Shown piece by piece: positions 7,779-14,107 of a stretch of DNA of 35,836 nucleotides. The position numbers and the translations under genes were made by a program. Each line of letters opens with the position of its first letter. The stretch's first letter is position 1. The stretch comes from a bacterium (GTDB lineage: Bacteria; Chloroflexota; Chloroflexia; Chloroflexales; Kallotenuaceae). The notes beneath the pieces were generated by a model. The model was given only the letters and a program-made list of their open reading frames with translations, was not told the origin of the DNA and ran no database searches. Location: the NCBI GenBank assembly GCA_016781505.1, contig JADDQF010000149.1, positions 1 through 35,836 on the forward strand. Reading direction: 5' to 3'.

Positions 7779-7952
7779 TTACCGATGACCGCGCGGGACA
7801 CGACGGCGCTCATCGCTGACCGACAGTTTCCAACGGCCTTTGAGCCGACGTGCTTTAAGCACCAGCTGGCCTTTGCTCGTCGCCATGCGCGACAAAAAGC
7901 CGTGCTTACGACGGCGTGGGATGCGCTTCGGCTGCCACGTTCGCTTAGGCAT
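7779..7952 (-). CDS. rpmH: 50S ribosomal protein L34
   Basis: L34 is a small basic protein of the large ribosomal subunit. The 57-residue product starts [20 protein letters not shown] and continues [22 protein letters not shown], matching the whole 44-residue family, and then has a 12-residue basic extension ([11 protein letters not shown]) of the kind seen in Chloroflexi. The start is the ATG at 7952, with GAGGGGG about 11 bases upstream; the frame is open further upstream to about 8072 but that part lies in the leader and is not protein-like. It is the first gene of the block, behind the promoter at 8081-8109. Confidence 0.96.
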   Translation of the reverse strand: MPKRTWQPKRIPRRRKHGFLSRMATSKGQLVLKARRLKGRWKLSVSDERRRVPRGHR

Positions 7953-8009
7953 GAATGTCTCGACCCCCTCACAACAAAAATTGGTCGCTGTAAGTGCTGG
8001 ACACACAAA

Positions 8010-8033
8010 GAGCGTAGAGCTTGCTCCACGCTC
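8010..8033 (-). terminator. hairpin in the rpmH leader
   Basis: GAGCGTGGAG and CTCTACGCTC form a 10-bp stem (one G-U pair) with a CAAG loop, followed on the minus strand by TTTGTGTG. It lies downstream of both the KaiC-like gene's stop codon and the rpmH promoter, so it may end KaiC-like transcripts and/or attenuate the ribosomal-protein operon. Confidence 0.5.
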
Positions 8034-8080
8034 CGTACATCTCAGTCGCCTGAATCGCCTGGTTGGCGACACGCGCAGCT

Positions 8081-8109
8081 ATTATACGCGTTCGCGCCCT
8101 GGCCGTCAA
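8081..8109 (-). promoter_or_regulatory. strong promoter of the rpmH operon
   Basis: On the minus strand TTGACG (8109-8104) and a perfect TATAAT (8086-8081) are separated by exactly 17 bases. The -35 element includes the TGA stop codon of the KaiC-like gene. The leader to rpmH would be about 120 bases and includes the 8010-8033 hairpin. Confidence 0.85.
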
Positions 8110-9533
8110 ATTGAGCGACGCCGCTTCCCTTCCGTGCGGGTGCTTGACGTGGCTGAAATCCGAAACCCGTTGTCCTCGATGGTGTACTCGTGCAGGGTGC
8201 GGTCGTGGGCGCTGAAGCGCATCTTTAAGACGTCGATGGTGCTTAGAAATTGGCTCTTGACTTCGGAGCGCCGCATCAACAGGACGTTTTCGGCCAGGGC
8301 TGAAAAGGTCTTCCCCACAAACGAAAGCTCGCGTCCAATCAGCGGATCGATCTCCAGGGTAATACAGGTGGTAATCTGCTGGCTCCGTAAGAATGTAATC
8401 AACGATGCGAAGAAGCCATGCGCGCGCTCGTTTTTGATGAGCGGCAGCTCGATTTCGTACAGGCCATCGATCACCAACCGCTGAATTTGCGTGGTGGTAA
8501 CCGCATCGCGCAGTTCTTGGGCAACCATATCGGCGTTCAGCTCGGCAACAGGATAGTACTGGATGCGCAATTGCCCCTGGTCGATGGCCGCTTGCAAATC
8601 CAAGCCAAAGCGCGCTCCTTTTGCCACGAGCTGTTGGGCCGTTTCGTTAAAGGTGATAATGATCGCCCGCTCGCCGTTGGCGATGCCTTGCATCACAAAT
8701 TTCAGGCTTAGCAGCGTTTTTCCAACGCCTTCCGCTCCCGCAATAATGGTGTTGGTGCCTTGCGTAAGCCCGCCCCGCAGCATAGCGTCTAGCTCAGCAA
8801 TGCCAAAAGTGGCGCGTTCGTTTCCGGGCGGGACATCCTTGGGTGTTGTGACGGCTTCCTGACGTGGGTAGCAAACTAGCCCGCTGTTATCAAGCTTGAA
8901 CGAGTGGCGGCCGAGCAAGGGATTGGCGCCGCGCTGCTTAACCACCTGCAGCATTCTGACTGCTTGGTCGCCCATCAGCTCCTGCGCGAGCCAAACAATC
9001 CCATCCACGGCGGTTAGCTCTGGCCGCGAACCCTCCAGCGTGGGCGCATAATTATAGGTAATCACCGAGGTTATACCCAGCAGGCTCAGCTTCGCGTTCA
9101 GGTCATACAAAAATTGGTGCGGCGCGAGCGAGGTTTGGCTCGTGACGCTTACCCCCTGAAATCCGTCCAGCACCACGAGCTGTGCGCGGTGAGCGCGCGC
9201 TTCCCGCACGATCGTCTCGCCGGCTTCGGCCACGCTTGCGGAAAGCTGATGCTGGAGGTTGAGCAGCTTAATGCGCTCGCCGATCATGTTGGGCTCGAAG
9301 AACTGAAAATGGTGCAGGTTGCTGATCAGCTTGTCGTGCGGCTCGGAAAAAGCCGTGACGAACAACACACGCTCTTCGCGATGCGCGGCGGCAAATGCGA
9401 TCTGTGCGGCGAGGACGGTCTTGCCACTGCCGGCAAGACCGGCGATCAGCAGCAGCGAACGCTCAACAATACCACCGCCCAGGATCAGATCCAGCTGCGG
9501 CACGCCTGTAGCCAAAAAGGCTGATTGTTCCAT
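8106..9533 (-). CDS. KaiC-like two-domain RecA-type ATPase, partly degenerate
   Basis: The 475-residue product has two tandem KaiC-type ATPase domains, like the circadian-clock protein KaiC and its relatives in signalling. The Walker A motifs are GLAGSGKT (32-39) and GAEGVGKT (266-273); the Walker B regions are LVVLDGFQG (119-127) and RLVIDGLYE (352-360). By eye, the paired catalytic glutamates that follow the FVT strand in KaiC are missing in domain 1 (Phe62-Ser63) and only half present in domain 2 (Asn296-Glu297). At the place of the two phosphosites of KaiC a single Ser411 is seen in KTFSALAENV. ATP binding is likely in both domains, hydrolysis or autophosphorylation probably altered. No kaiA or kaiB is nearby, but a lone receiver protein is encoded divergently. 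The ATG at 9533 (after an in-frame TTG) follows a GGAAGAGAAGG stretch. Clock function is not claimed. Confidence 0.88.
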   Translation of the reverse strand: MEQSAFLATGVPQLDLILGGGIVERSLLLIAGLAGSGKTVLAAQIAFAAAHREERVLFVTAFSEPHDKLISNLHHFQFFEPNMIGERIKLLNLQHQLSASVAEAGETIVREARAHRAQLVVLDGFQGVSVTSQTSLAPHQFLYDLNAKLSLLGITSVITYNYAPTLEGSRPELTAVDGIVWLAQELMGDQAVRMLQVVKQRGANPLLGRHSFKLDNSGLVCYPRQEAVTTPKDVPPGNERATFGIAELDAMLRGGLTQGTNTIIAGAEGVGKTLLSLKFVMQGIANGERAIIITFNETAQQLVAKGARFGLDLQAAIDQGQLRIQYYPVAELNADMVAQELRDAVTTTQIQRLVIDGLYEIELPLIKNERAHGFFASLITFLRSQQITTCITLEIDPLIGRELSFVGKTFSALAENVLLMRRSEVKSQFLSTIDVLKMRFSAHDRTLHEYTIEDNGFRISATSSTRTEGKRRRSI

Positions 9534-9584
9534 CAAGGCCTTCTCTTCCTGTGATGGCGGGTACGTATGATCCGAGGTATTGCT

Positions 9585-9613
9585 ATTGTAGTTCAGCCCT
9601 GCTTTCTTGTCTA
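9585..9613 (-). promoter_or_regulatory. promoter of the KaiC-like gene
   Basis: TAGACA (9613-9608) and TACAAT (9590-9585) on the minus strand are separated by 17 bases, each one mismatch from the sigma-70 consensus. The transcript would start about 45 bases before the ATG at 9533. Confidence 0.75.
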
Positions 9614-9876
9614 GCGTGAGCGATCATGGTTCGGGGTACGAGCGGACCGTGAGGCTCAACCAGGGGCGAAAGCGGCAACACACGGGAATGGTTGAACATA
9701 AGCATCGCACTCAAAAAACAAGCAACTTCGAACTGTTTTGGCTGGTGCGATCATGGCTTTGGACAGCGCTGGCACGGTCTATGCATCAGATAATTGTTCC
9801 GCTTTGTTCCTCGATGTTGGCGCATTTCTTGCAGCAATCTTGGCAGTGTTGCGATCCCTAGCACGTGAGATTGTTT
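9614..9876. other. divergent intergenic region, kaiC-like / receiver gene
   Basis: Apart from the KaiC-like promoter at its left edge, I see no gene or strong structure here. No convincing -35/-10 pair was found for the rightward receiver gene. Confidence 0.45.
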
Positions 9877-10221
9877 ATGCAAGTTCTGGTGGTTGATGAC
9901 GAGATCGCAATCGTAAATCTGTTGGCAGAAGTCCTCACCGACGAGGGGTACCAAGTAGAAAAAGCTCATGATGGTCGCAGTGCGCTCGCTATGTTGCGGG
10001 CTGGGCTGCGACCACGTGTGATTGTCACCGATGTGATGATGCCCAATCTGGATGGCATCGGGCTGTATCACGCCATCCGCAATGAGTTCAAGGATAACAA
10101 TATTGGCATGGTGCTGGTGAGCGCCGGCAAAAAGGTGAATCTGAACGATGGCCATGCATTTTTTGTTTCCAAGCCCTTTGGCGTGATGGATATTATCGAC
10201 GCCGTTGAACGGCTGTTCTAG
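9877..10221 (+). CDS. single-domain response regulator (receiver only)
   Basis: The 114-residue product is one receiver domain with no output domain. It starts MQVLVVDDE (the acidic pair that binds magnesium), has the phospho-accepting aspartate in VIVTDVMMPNLDG, a serine in VLVSAGKK in the switch position, and the conserved lysine in FVSKPFG. Such CheY-like proteins act by protein-protein contact or as phosphotransfer links. It is transcribed away from the KaiC-like ATPase and just ahead of the membrane J-domain protein, which suggests but does not prove a shared pathway. The ATG at 9877 is preferred over the GTG at 9865 because the family starts directly with the VDDE strand and GTGAGA lies upstream of it. 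Confidence 0.93.
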   Translation: MQVLVVDDEIAIVNLLAEVLTDEGYQVEKAHDGRSALAMLRAGLRPRVIVTDVMMPNLDGIGLYHAIRNEFKDNNIGMVLVSAGKKVNLNDGHAFFVSKPFGVMDIIDAVERLF

Positions 10222-10239
10222 CCCGTTCGCGGCAGTGCT

Positions 10240-10270
10240 GGTTGCGGGAACCCGCCGGCAACCGTATAAT
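10240..10270 (+). promoter_or_regulatory. promoter of the J-domain gene, with an overlapping hairpin
   Basis: TTGCGG (10242-10247), 17 bases, then a perfect TATAAT (10265-10270). The same stretch can form a hairpin, GGTTGCGGG (10240-10248) with CCC and GCAACC (10251-10253, 10258-10263), which may also end transcripts from the receiver gene. The promoter implies that the J-domain protein starts downstream of about 10277. Confidence 0.65.
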
Positions 10271-10337
10271 GATAGCCGACCTGGCCACCCCGTCGTCACC
10301 TACCCTGATCGTAGGTACGCCAGGCAAGGAGAACGGC

Positions 10338-11738
10338 TTGGACGAATTCCAGCACCTCGATGACTATGCCTTGCTTGGCGTCTCCTCCGGCGCCACGCCG
10401 GACGACATAAAGCGTGCATACCGACGAGAAATTGCTAAATATCACCCCGATCGTTATCGTGCTGCTGATCCACATACGCAACAATATGTTCGGGAACGTA
10501 GTCAGCGCATAACCGAAGCGTACAGTGCCCTTAGTCGTGGCGCTCGCCAGCGCGCAAGCGCCGCAGTTCGTCGGCAGCCCACCGTTGGCCCTCAAGCAGC
10601 TGGAGCCGCGCAAGTGGATGTGCTGTATCAACAAGCAACAACGCGTTTGCGTGAAGGCCATGTGGATCAGGCCATACACCTGTTGCACCAGCTCCAACGC
10701 ATCGAGCCGTTCTTCCGGGATGTGGCTGAATTGTTAGCCCGGGCTGAGCATATGCGAGCGGCAGCGGGCGTTGCCGGCGGAGCCCAGTCCCGCCGTCCAT
10801 TTGTGTGGCTTGGTGCGGGCATGGTTGGTTTGTTCGCCCTGCTTGTCGGCACCTGGGGAACTGGCGCGTTGTGGGCTGGACGCGTCGCCGACAGTACACC
10901 TGCCGGTGTGCTTGCGCTCGCGTCAGCCGATGCCCCCAGCGTCGCTCCACAGGCGCCCAGCGAGCCACCTCAGCCCTCCGTTGCGCCAACGTCGGCCGAT
11001 CCTCCTGCCAGCGCTGCCGGGCCAGCCGATCATGCATCAACAACAGTGCCGCCCCCGGCAGAGAGTATGCCAACGCCCACCGTCGTTGGGCCAGCCGAAG
11101 TGGCGGTTTCTCCGTCTCCGGCGCAATCGCGGGAAAGCGTAGCACCGCCCGTGTTGGCGCCATCGCCAACCCCGGCCGCGGCTGCAGCCGCGCCGTCCCG
11201 CCGCCCGCTCGCGGTCGAAGGTGGCCGGGTGCTGGTGGCCGACGCTTTCAACGATCCGGGCAGCGGCTGGGCCAATATTCAAGCCGCGACCTATACGCTC
11301 GGCTATCGTGATGGGGCGTATGCGATTACCACGGAGCCGGGAACCGGCTCGATTTTTGCGTTTGGCGCGCCGTTAGCGCAGGGCAACATGGTTATTGGCG
11401 CCGATGTTACTCCTGTCCGGGGCTTGGCTGGCATGATCTTTGGGCCTGACAAAAGTTATCGCTTCTTCATCTCCGGCGATGGACGATTTCGGGTCGAGCA
11501 GCAGGGCAAGGCCCTGGTGCCGCTAACTGCAAGCAAGGCAATTCGCCGTGGCTCAAATCGGCTAGCGATTGCGGCTGCGGACAAGCGCGTTTCCTTGTAT
11601 GCCAATGGTGTACTGCTCACCAACCTGGACTTGCCCGTGTCCTTGGAAGGGACGACCTACGGGTTTGTTGTTCTGGCGGGCCCAGGCGGTGGGGAAGGTA
11701 TTTTTGACTCGCTTTCCGTTCGCACTTTACCGCGCTAG
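10338..11738 (+). CDS. membrane-anchored J-domain protein with a C-terminal sugar-binding-like domain
   Basis: The N-terminus (residues 1-68) is a J domain that stimulates DnaK-type chaperones, with the required HPD at 36-38 (AKYHPDRY). A helical, tetratricopeptide-like stretch follows (about 95-140), then one membrane segment (about 155-180), a Pro/Ser/Ala-rich linker (about 185-300) and a C-terminal beta-rich domain (FNDPGSGWA, YRDGAYAI, RFFISGDGRFRV, VSLYANGVLL, GIFDSLSV) of the laminin-G/DUF1080-like kind seen on the outside of Chloroflexi proteins. The J domain should be cytoplasmic and the beta domain outside. The start chosen is the TTG at 10338, because AAGGAGA lies five bases upstream and the promoter -10 is at 10265-10270; in-frame ATG 10269 and TTG 10242 overlap that promoter. 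The DUF1028 gene follows after nine bases. Confidence 0.85.
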   Translation: MDEFQHLDDYALLGVSSGATPDDIKRAYRREIAKYHPDRYRAADPHTQQYVRERSQRITEAYSALSRGARQRASAAVRRQPTVGPQAAGAAQVDVLYQQATTRLREGHVDQAIHLLHQLQRIEPFFRDVAELLARAEHMRAAAGVAGGAQSRRPFVWLGAGMVGLFALLVGTWGTGALWAGRVADSTPAGVLALASADAPSVAPQAPSEPPQPSVAPTSADPPASAAGPADHASTTVPPPAESMPTPTVVGPAEVAVSPSPAQSRESVAPPVLAPSPTPAAAAAAPSRRPLAVEGGRVLVADAFNDPGSGWANIQAATYTLGYRDGAYAITTEPGTGSIFAFGAPLAQGNMVIGADVTPVRGLAGMIFGPDKSYRFFISGDGRFRVEQQGKALVPLTASKAIRRGSNRLAIAAADKRVSLYANGVLLTNLDLPVSLEGTTYGFVVLAGPGGGEGIFDSLSVRTLPR

Positions 11739-11747
11739 GAGCGCTGC

Positions 11748-12653
11748 ATGGCTCAACACCATATCGCAACGTTTTCAATCGTTGCCCGTGATCCCGCAAA
11801 CGGCGACCTCGGCGTTGCCGTCCAATCTAAATTTTTAGCGGTTGGGTCGGTGGTTCCCTGGGCCCGTGCCGAGGTCGGTGCCATCGCAACGCAGGCGTTG
11901 GCCAACATTGGGTATGGTCCGGATGGGCTAGCGCTGCTGGAACAAGGGATGCCGGCGCCCGATGTTCTTCAGCAACTGCTGGCCAGGGACGAGGAGCGGG
12001 AACATCGGCAAGTGGGCATTGTGGATCGTGAGGGCCGGGTAGCCGCGCATACCGGAACTGCCTGCCACCATTGGGCTGGCCATGTGCTTGGCGAAGGTTT
12101 TTGCTGCCAGGGTAATCTGTTGGCCGGCGAGGCGGTTGTGAATCGGATGGCGGAAACGTTTACCACGTCCGAGGGCGAGCTGGCGGAGCGGCTGATTGCG
12201 GCGCTCGATGCCGGGCAAGCGGCCGGCGGCGACCGACGCGGCCGACAGTCAGCCGCGCTGTATGTGGCCCGCAAGGGAGGCTCCTACGGCGGCATCCTGG
12301 ATCGCTACATCGACCTCCGCGTCGATGATCATCCCGATCCGATCAAGGAGCTGAGCCGCATTTTGCAGCTGCACCGCTTCTATCTTACCCGTCCAAGCGA
12401 GGCCGATCTTGTGCCGGTTGACGCAACCATCGCCGGCGAGCTCCAAGATGCCCTGCGCGACCTTGGCTATTATTCGGGGCCGACGACGGGTACCTACGAT
12501 CGGATGACAACGGAAGCCTTGTTTGCCTACGGCGGCTATGAAAATCTTGAAGAGCGGCTGGTCGAGGAGGCCCGCATCGATAAGCAGGTGCTGGAGTTTA
12601 TTCGCCGTAAGCGTGACGAGGCGCGCCGCGCGCCACGCGAAACGCGGGGCTAG
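11748..12653 (+). CDS. DUF1028 family protein with peptidoglycan-binding-like C-terminus
   Basis: Residues 1-205 match DUF1028, a putative Ntn-hydrolase-like family: HIATFSIVARDPANGDLGVAVQSKFLAVGSVVPWA, then ATQALANIGYGPDGLALLEQG, GRVAAHTGTACHHWAGH and CCQGNLLAGEAVVNRM (described in pieces). The C-terminal part (about 225-290, with LQDALRDLGYYSGPTTGTYDRMTTEAL) resembles the small helical peptidoglycan-binding domain, a fusion seen in this family. The catalytic activity is not established. The gene's AGGAG site overlaps the stop of the J-domain gene (TAG at 11736), so the two are very likely translated from one mRNA. Confidence 0.85.
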   Translation: MAQHHIATFSIVARDPANGDLGVAVQSKFLAVGSVVPWARAEVGAIATQALANIGYGPDGLALLEQGMPAPDVLQQLLARDEEREHRQVGIVDREGRVAAHTGTACHHWAGHVLGEGFCCQGNLLAGEAVVNRMAETFTTSEGELAERLIAALDAGQAAGGDRRGRQSAALYVARKGGSYGGILDRYIDLRVDDHPDPIKELSRILQLHRFYLTRPSEADLVPVDATIAGELQDALRDLGYYSGPTTGTYDRMTTEALFAYGGYENLEERLVEEARIDKQVLEFIRRKRDEARRAPRETRG

Positions 12654-12726
12654 GATCGCAAACAAGCTAGCGCACGAGCCGACAATGGGTTGGCTGGTGC
12701 TGGCTGGAGGTTGAGCGCTCAGCGCT

Positions 12727-13416
12727 ATGGCGGACCAACACCATGTCGAGCCTATTGCGGGCATCATCGTCGCGGGCGGGCAAAGTCGCCGAATGGGCGA
12801 GGATAAGCGTCGCCTGAAGCTTTGGGGTGCAGCTGGCCCGACCTTGTTGGAACATACGGTGGCTGTAGTGGCCCGGCTGTGTGCTCAGGTGATCGTGGTG
12901 CTCAACGATCCAGAAGCCTGGCCGCAGCTGCGTGCCCCGGCCGTGGATCAACTGGTGCGTGATGTGTTTCCCCGCGGCGGTTCGCTGGGCGGTATCTACA
13001 GCGGTCTCAGCGTAGCTCACTATGACCATGCACTGGTTGTGGCCGCGGATATGCCGTTGTTGAGCGAGACTTTGCTGCGCTGGATGGTGGCACAGCCACG
13101 AAATTTTGATGTGCTGGTGCCCCGGGTGAATGAAGGCGGCAAGGCCCGCAACAAACTGGGCGTGGAAAGCTTACATGCCATCTACAGCCAAGCCTGTCTC
13201 GGTCCGATGGAGCGGCAGCTTGTAGCAGGCAATCCGCAGGTGATCGGCTTTTATGACGAGGTGCGCGTTCGGCTGATCGAGCCGGCCACCATTGCCCGCC
13301 TTGATCCACAGGGTCAAGCATTCCGCAATGTTAACACGCCGGAAGAGCTAGAGTTGGTGCGAAATGTGCTACAAGGAGCACAGGAGCGTGATGCGTCTGA
13401 GACGACTGGCGCTTGA
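12727..13416 (+). CDS. mobA: molybdenum cofactor guanylyltransferase
   Basis: MobA attaches GMP to molybdopterin to make the guanine dinucleotide form of the cofactor. The 229-residue product has the nucleotidyltransferase signature IIVAGGQSRRMGEDKRRL near the N-terminus, VIVVLNDPE, the SLGGIYSGL segment, the metal-binding ADMPLL (the aspartate that binds magnesium), and the C-terminal AFRNVNTPEEL that is typical of MobA. No other molybdenum gene is in the window. The ATG at 12727 has only a distant GGAGG, so the start is less sure; an internal start closer to the IIVAGG strand is not excluded. It lies 73 bases after the DUF1028 gene, on the same strand. Confidence 0.9.
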   Translation: MADQHHVEPIAGIIVAGGQSRRMGEDKRRLKLWGAAGPTLLEHTVAVVARLCAQVIVVLNDPEAWPQLRAPAVDQLVRDVFPRGGSLGGIYSGLSVAHYDHALVVAADMPLLSETLLRWMVAQPRNFDVLVPRVNEGGKARNKLGVESLHAIYSQACLGPMERQLVAGNPQVIGFYDEVRVRLIEPATIARLDPQGQAFRNVNTPEELELVRNVLQGAQERDASETTGA

Positions 13417-13473
13417 CCTACGTTCGGCCACCCCAAAATAAATGCACAAAAAGTGGAGCATAAGGATTAAGCC

Positions 13474-14031
13474 ATGACGATGTTTGCCATGCCAATGGGT
13501 CCAGATGGCGGTGTTGACGACGAACTGTTGGCGCTGGCCAAGCTGGAAGCCACCAGCAACGCGATCCGGCTACGGATTGCGGGGATGACGCCCGACCAGC
13601 TTTACCGCGGATCGTTGGATGAGCTGACCATAGCTGAGCTGATTGCCGACGCGGTTGACCGTGAAAAAGTGTATCTGGATGGGTTTCGACGGGTGCGATC
13701 CGAAACAAATCCCCGGTTAAATGAGCCGAGACCAGGCCTGGCCTTTATGGATCGTGGTTTTGCCGAGGACCTGGCGCTGTTTTTTGATCTCCGCCGCGAG
13801 ACGCTGGATTTGCTCCGCTCGTTTAACGACGACGACTGGGAACGCAAAGTGACGTTGCCGAACGGCAGCATTGTGTCGGTCGAAGAGCTGGCGCTCCGGC
13901 TGCAGCGCTACGATGCGCATATGCTCAAGGCTATCAGCGCACAAAAACAAAAGTTCAAGCAAACAACCGGGATCAACCAGCTGCGCGATGCGGGTGTGGC
14001 AGGCAAGCTCGGGGAAAACATCGGGCAGTAG
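13474..14031 (+). CDS. DinB-family four-helix-bundle protein
   Basis: The 185-residue, all-helical product resembles the DinB/YfiT metal-binding bundle family: LEATSNAIRLRIAGMTPDQLYRG near the start, ELTIAELIADAVDRE, LFFDLRRETLDLLRSFNDDDW and LALRLQRYDAHMLKAI. In DinB proteins three histidines often bind a metal; here only His157 or thereabouts (YDAHM) is in the expected place, so metal binding is doubtful. The role is unknown (thiol transfer or stress enzymes are known in the family). The ATG has AAGGA about nine bases upstream. A strong terminator follows at 14060-14085. Confidence 0.75.
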   Translation: MTMFAMPMGPDGGVDDELLALAKLEATSNAIRLRIAGMTPDQLYRGSLDELTIAELIADAVDREKVYLDGFRRVRSETNPRLNEPRPGLAFMDRGFAEDLALFFDLRRETLDLLRSFNDDDWERKVTLPNGSIVSVEELALRLQRYDAHMLKAISAQKQKFKQTTGINQLRDAGVAGKLGENIGQ

Positions 14032-14059
14032 CCGGGCGAGGTGTGCGGCAGGCTGTGGA

Positions 14060-14085
14060 CAGGGGCTGGTCAATACCAGCCCCTG
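14060..14085. terminator. strong terminator between convergent genes
   Basis: CAGGGGCTGGT and ACCAGCCCCTG form a perfect 11-bp stem with a CAAT loop, followed rightward by TTGGTCGTTT. It separates the DinB-family gene from the convergent pseudokinase gene. Confidence 0.8.
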
Positions 14086-14107
14086 TTGGTCGTTTAGTGC
14101 CGGTTTG

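Noticed and set aside
7953-8105. Chromosome origin next to rpmH
   Set aside because: No cluster of DnaA boxes and no dnaA gene; the short gap is filled by the promoter and leader of rpmH.
10531-11169. 212-codon minus-strand frame over the J-domain gene
   Set aside because: Arises opposite the repetitive Pro/Ser/Ala linker; no independent support.
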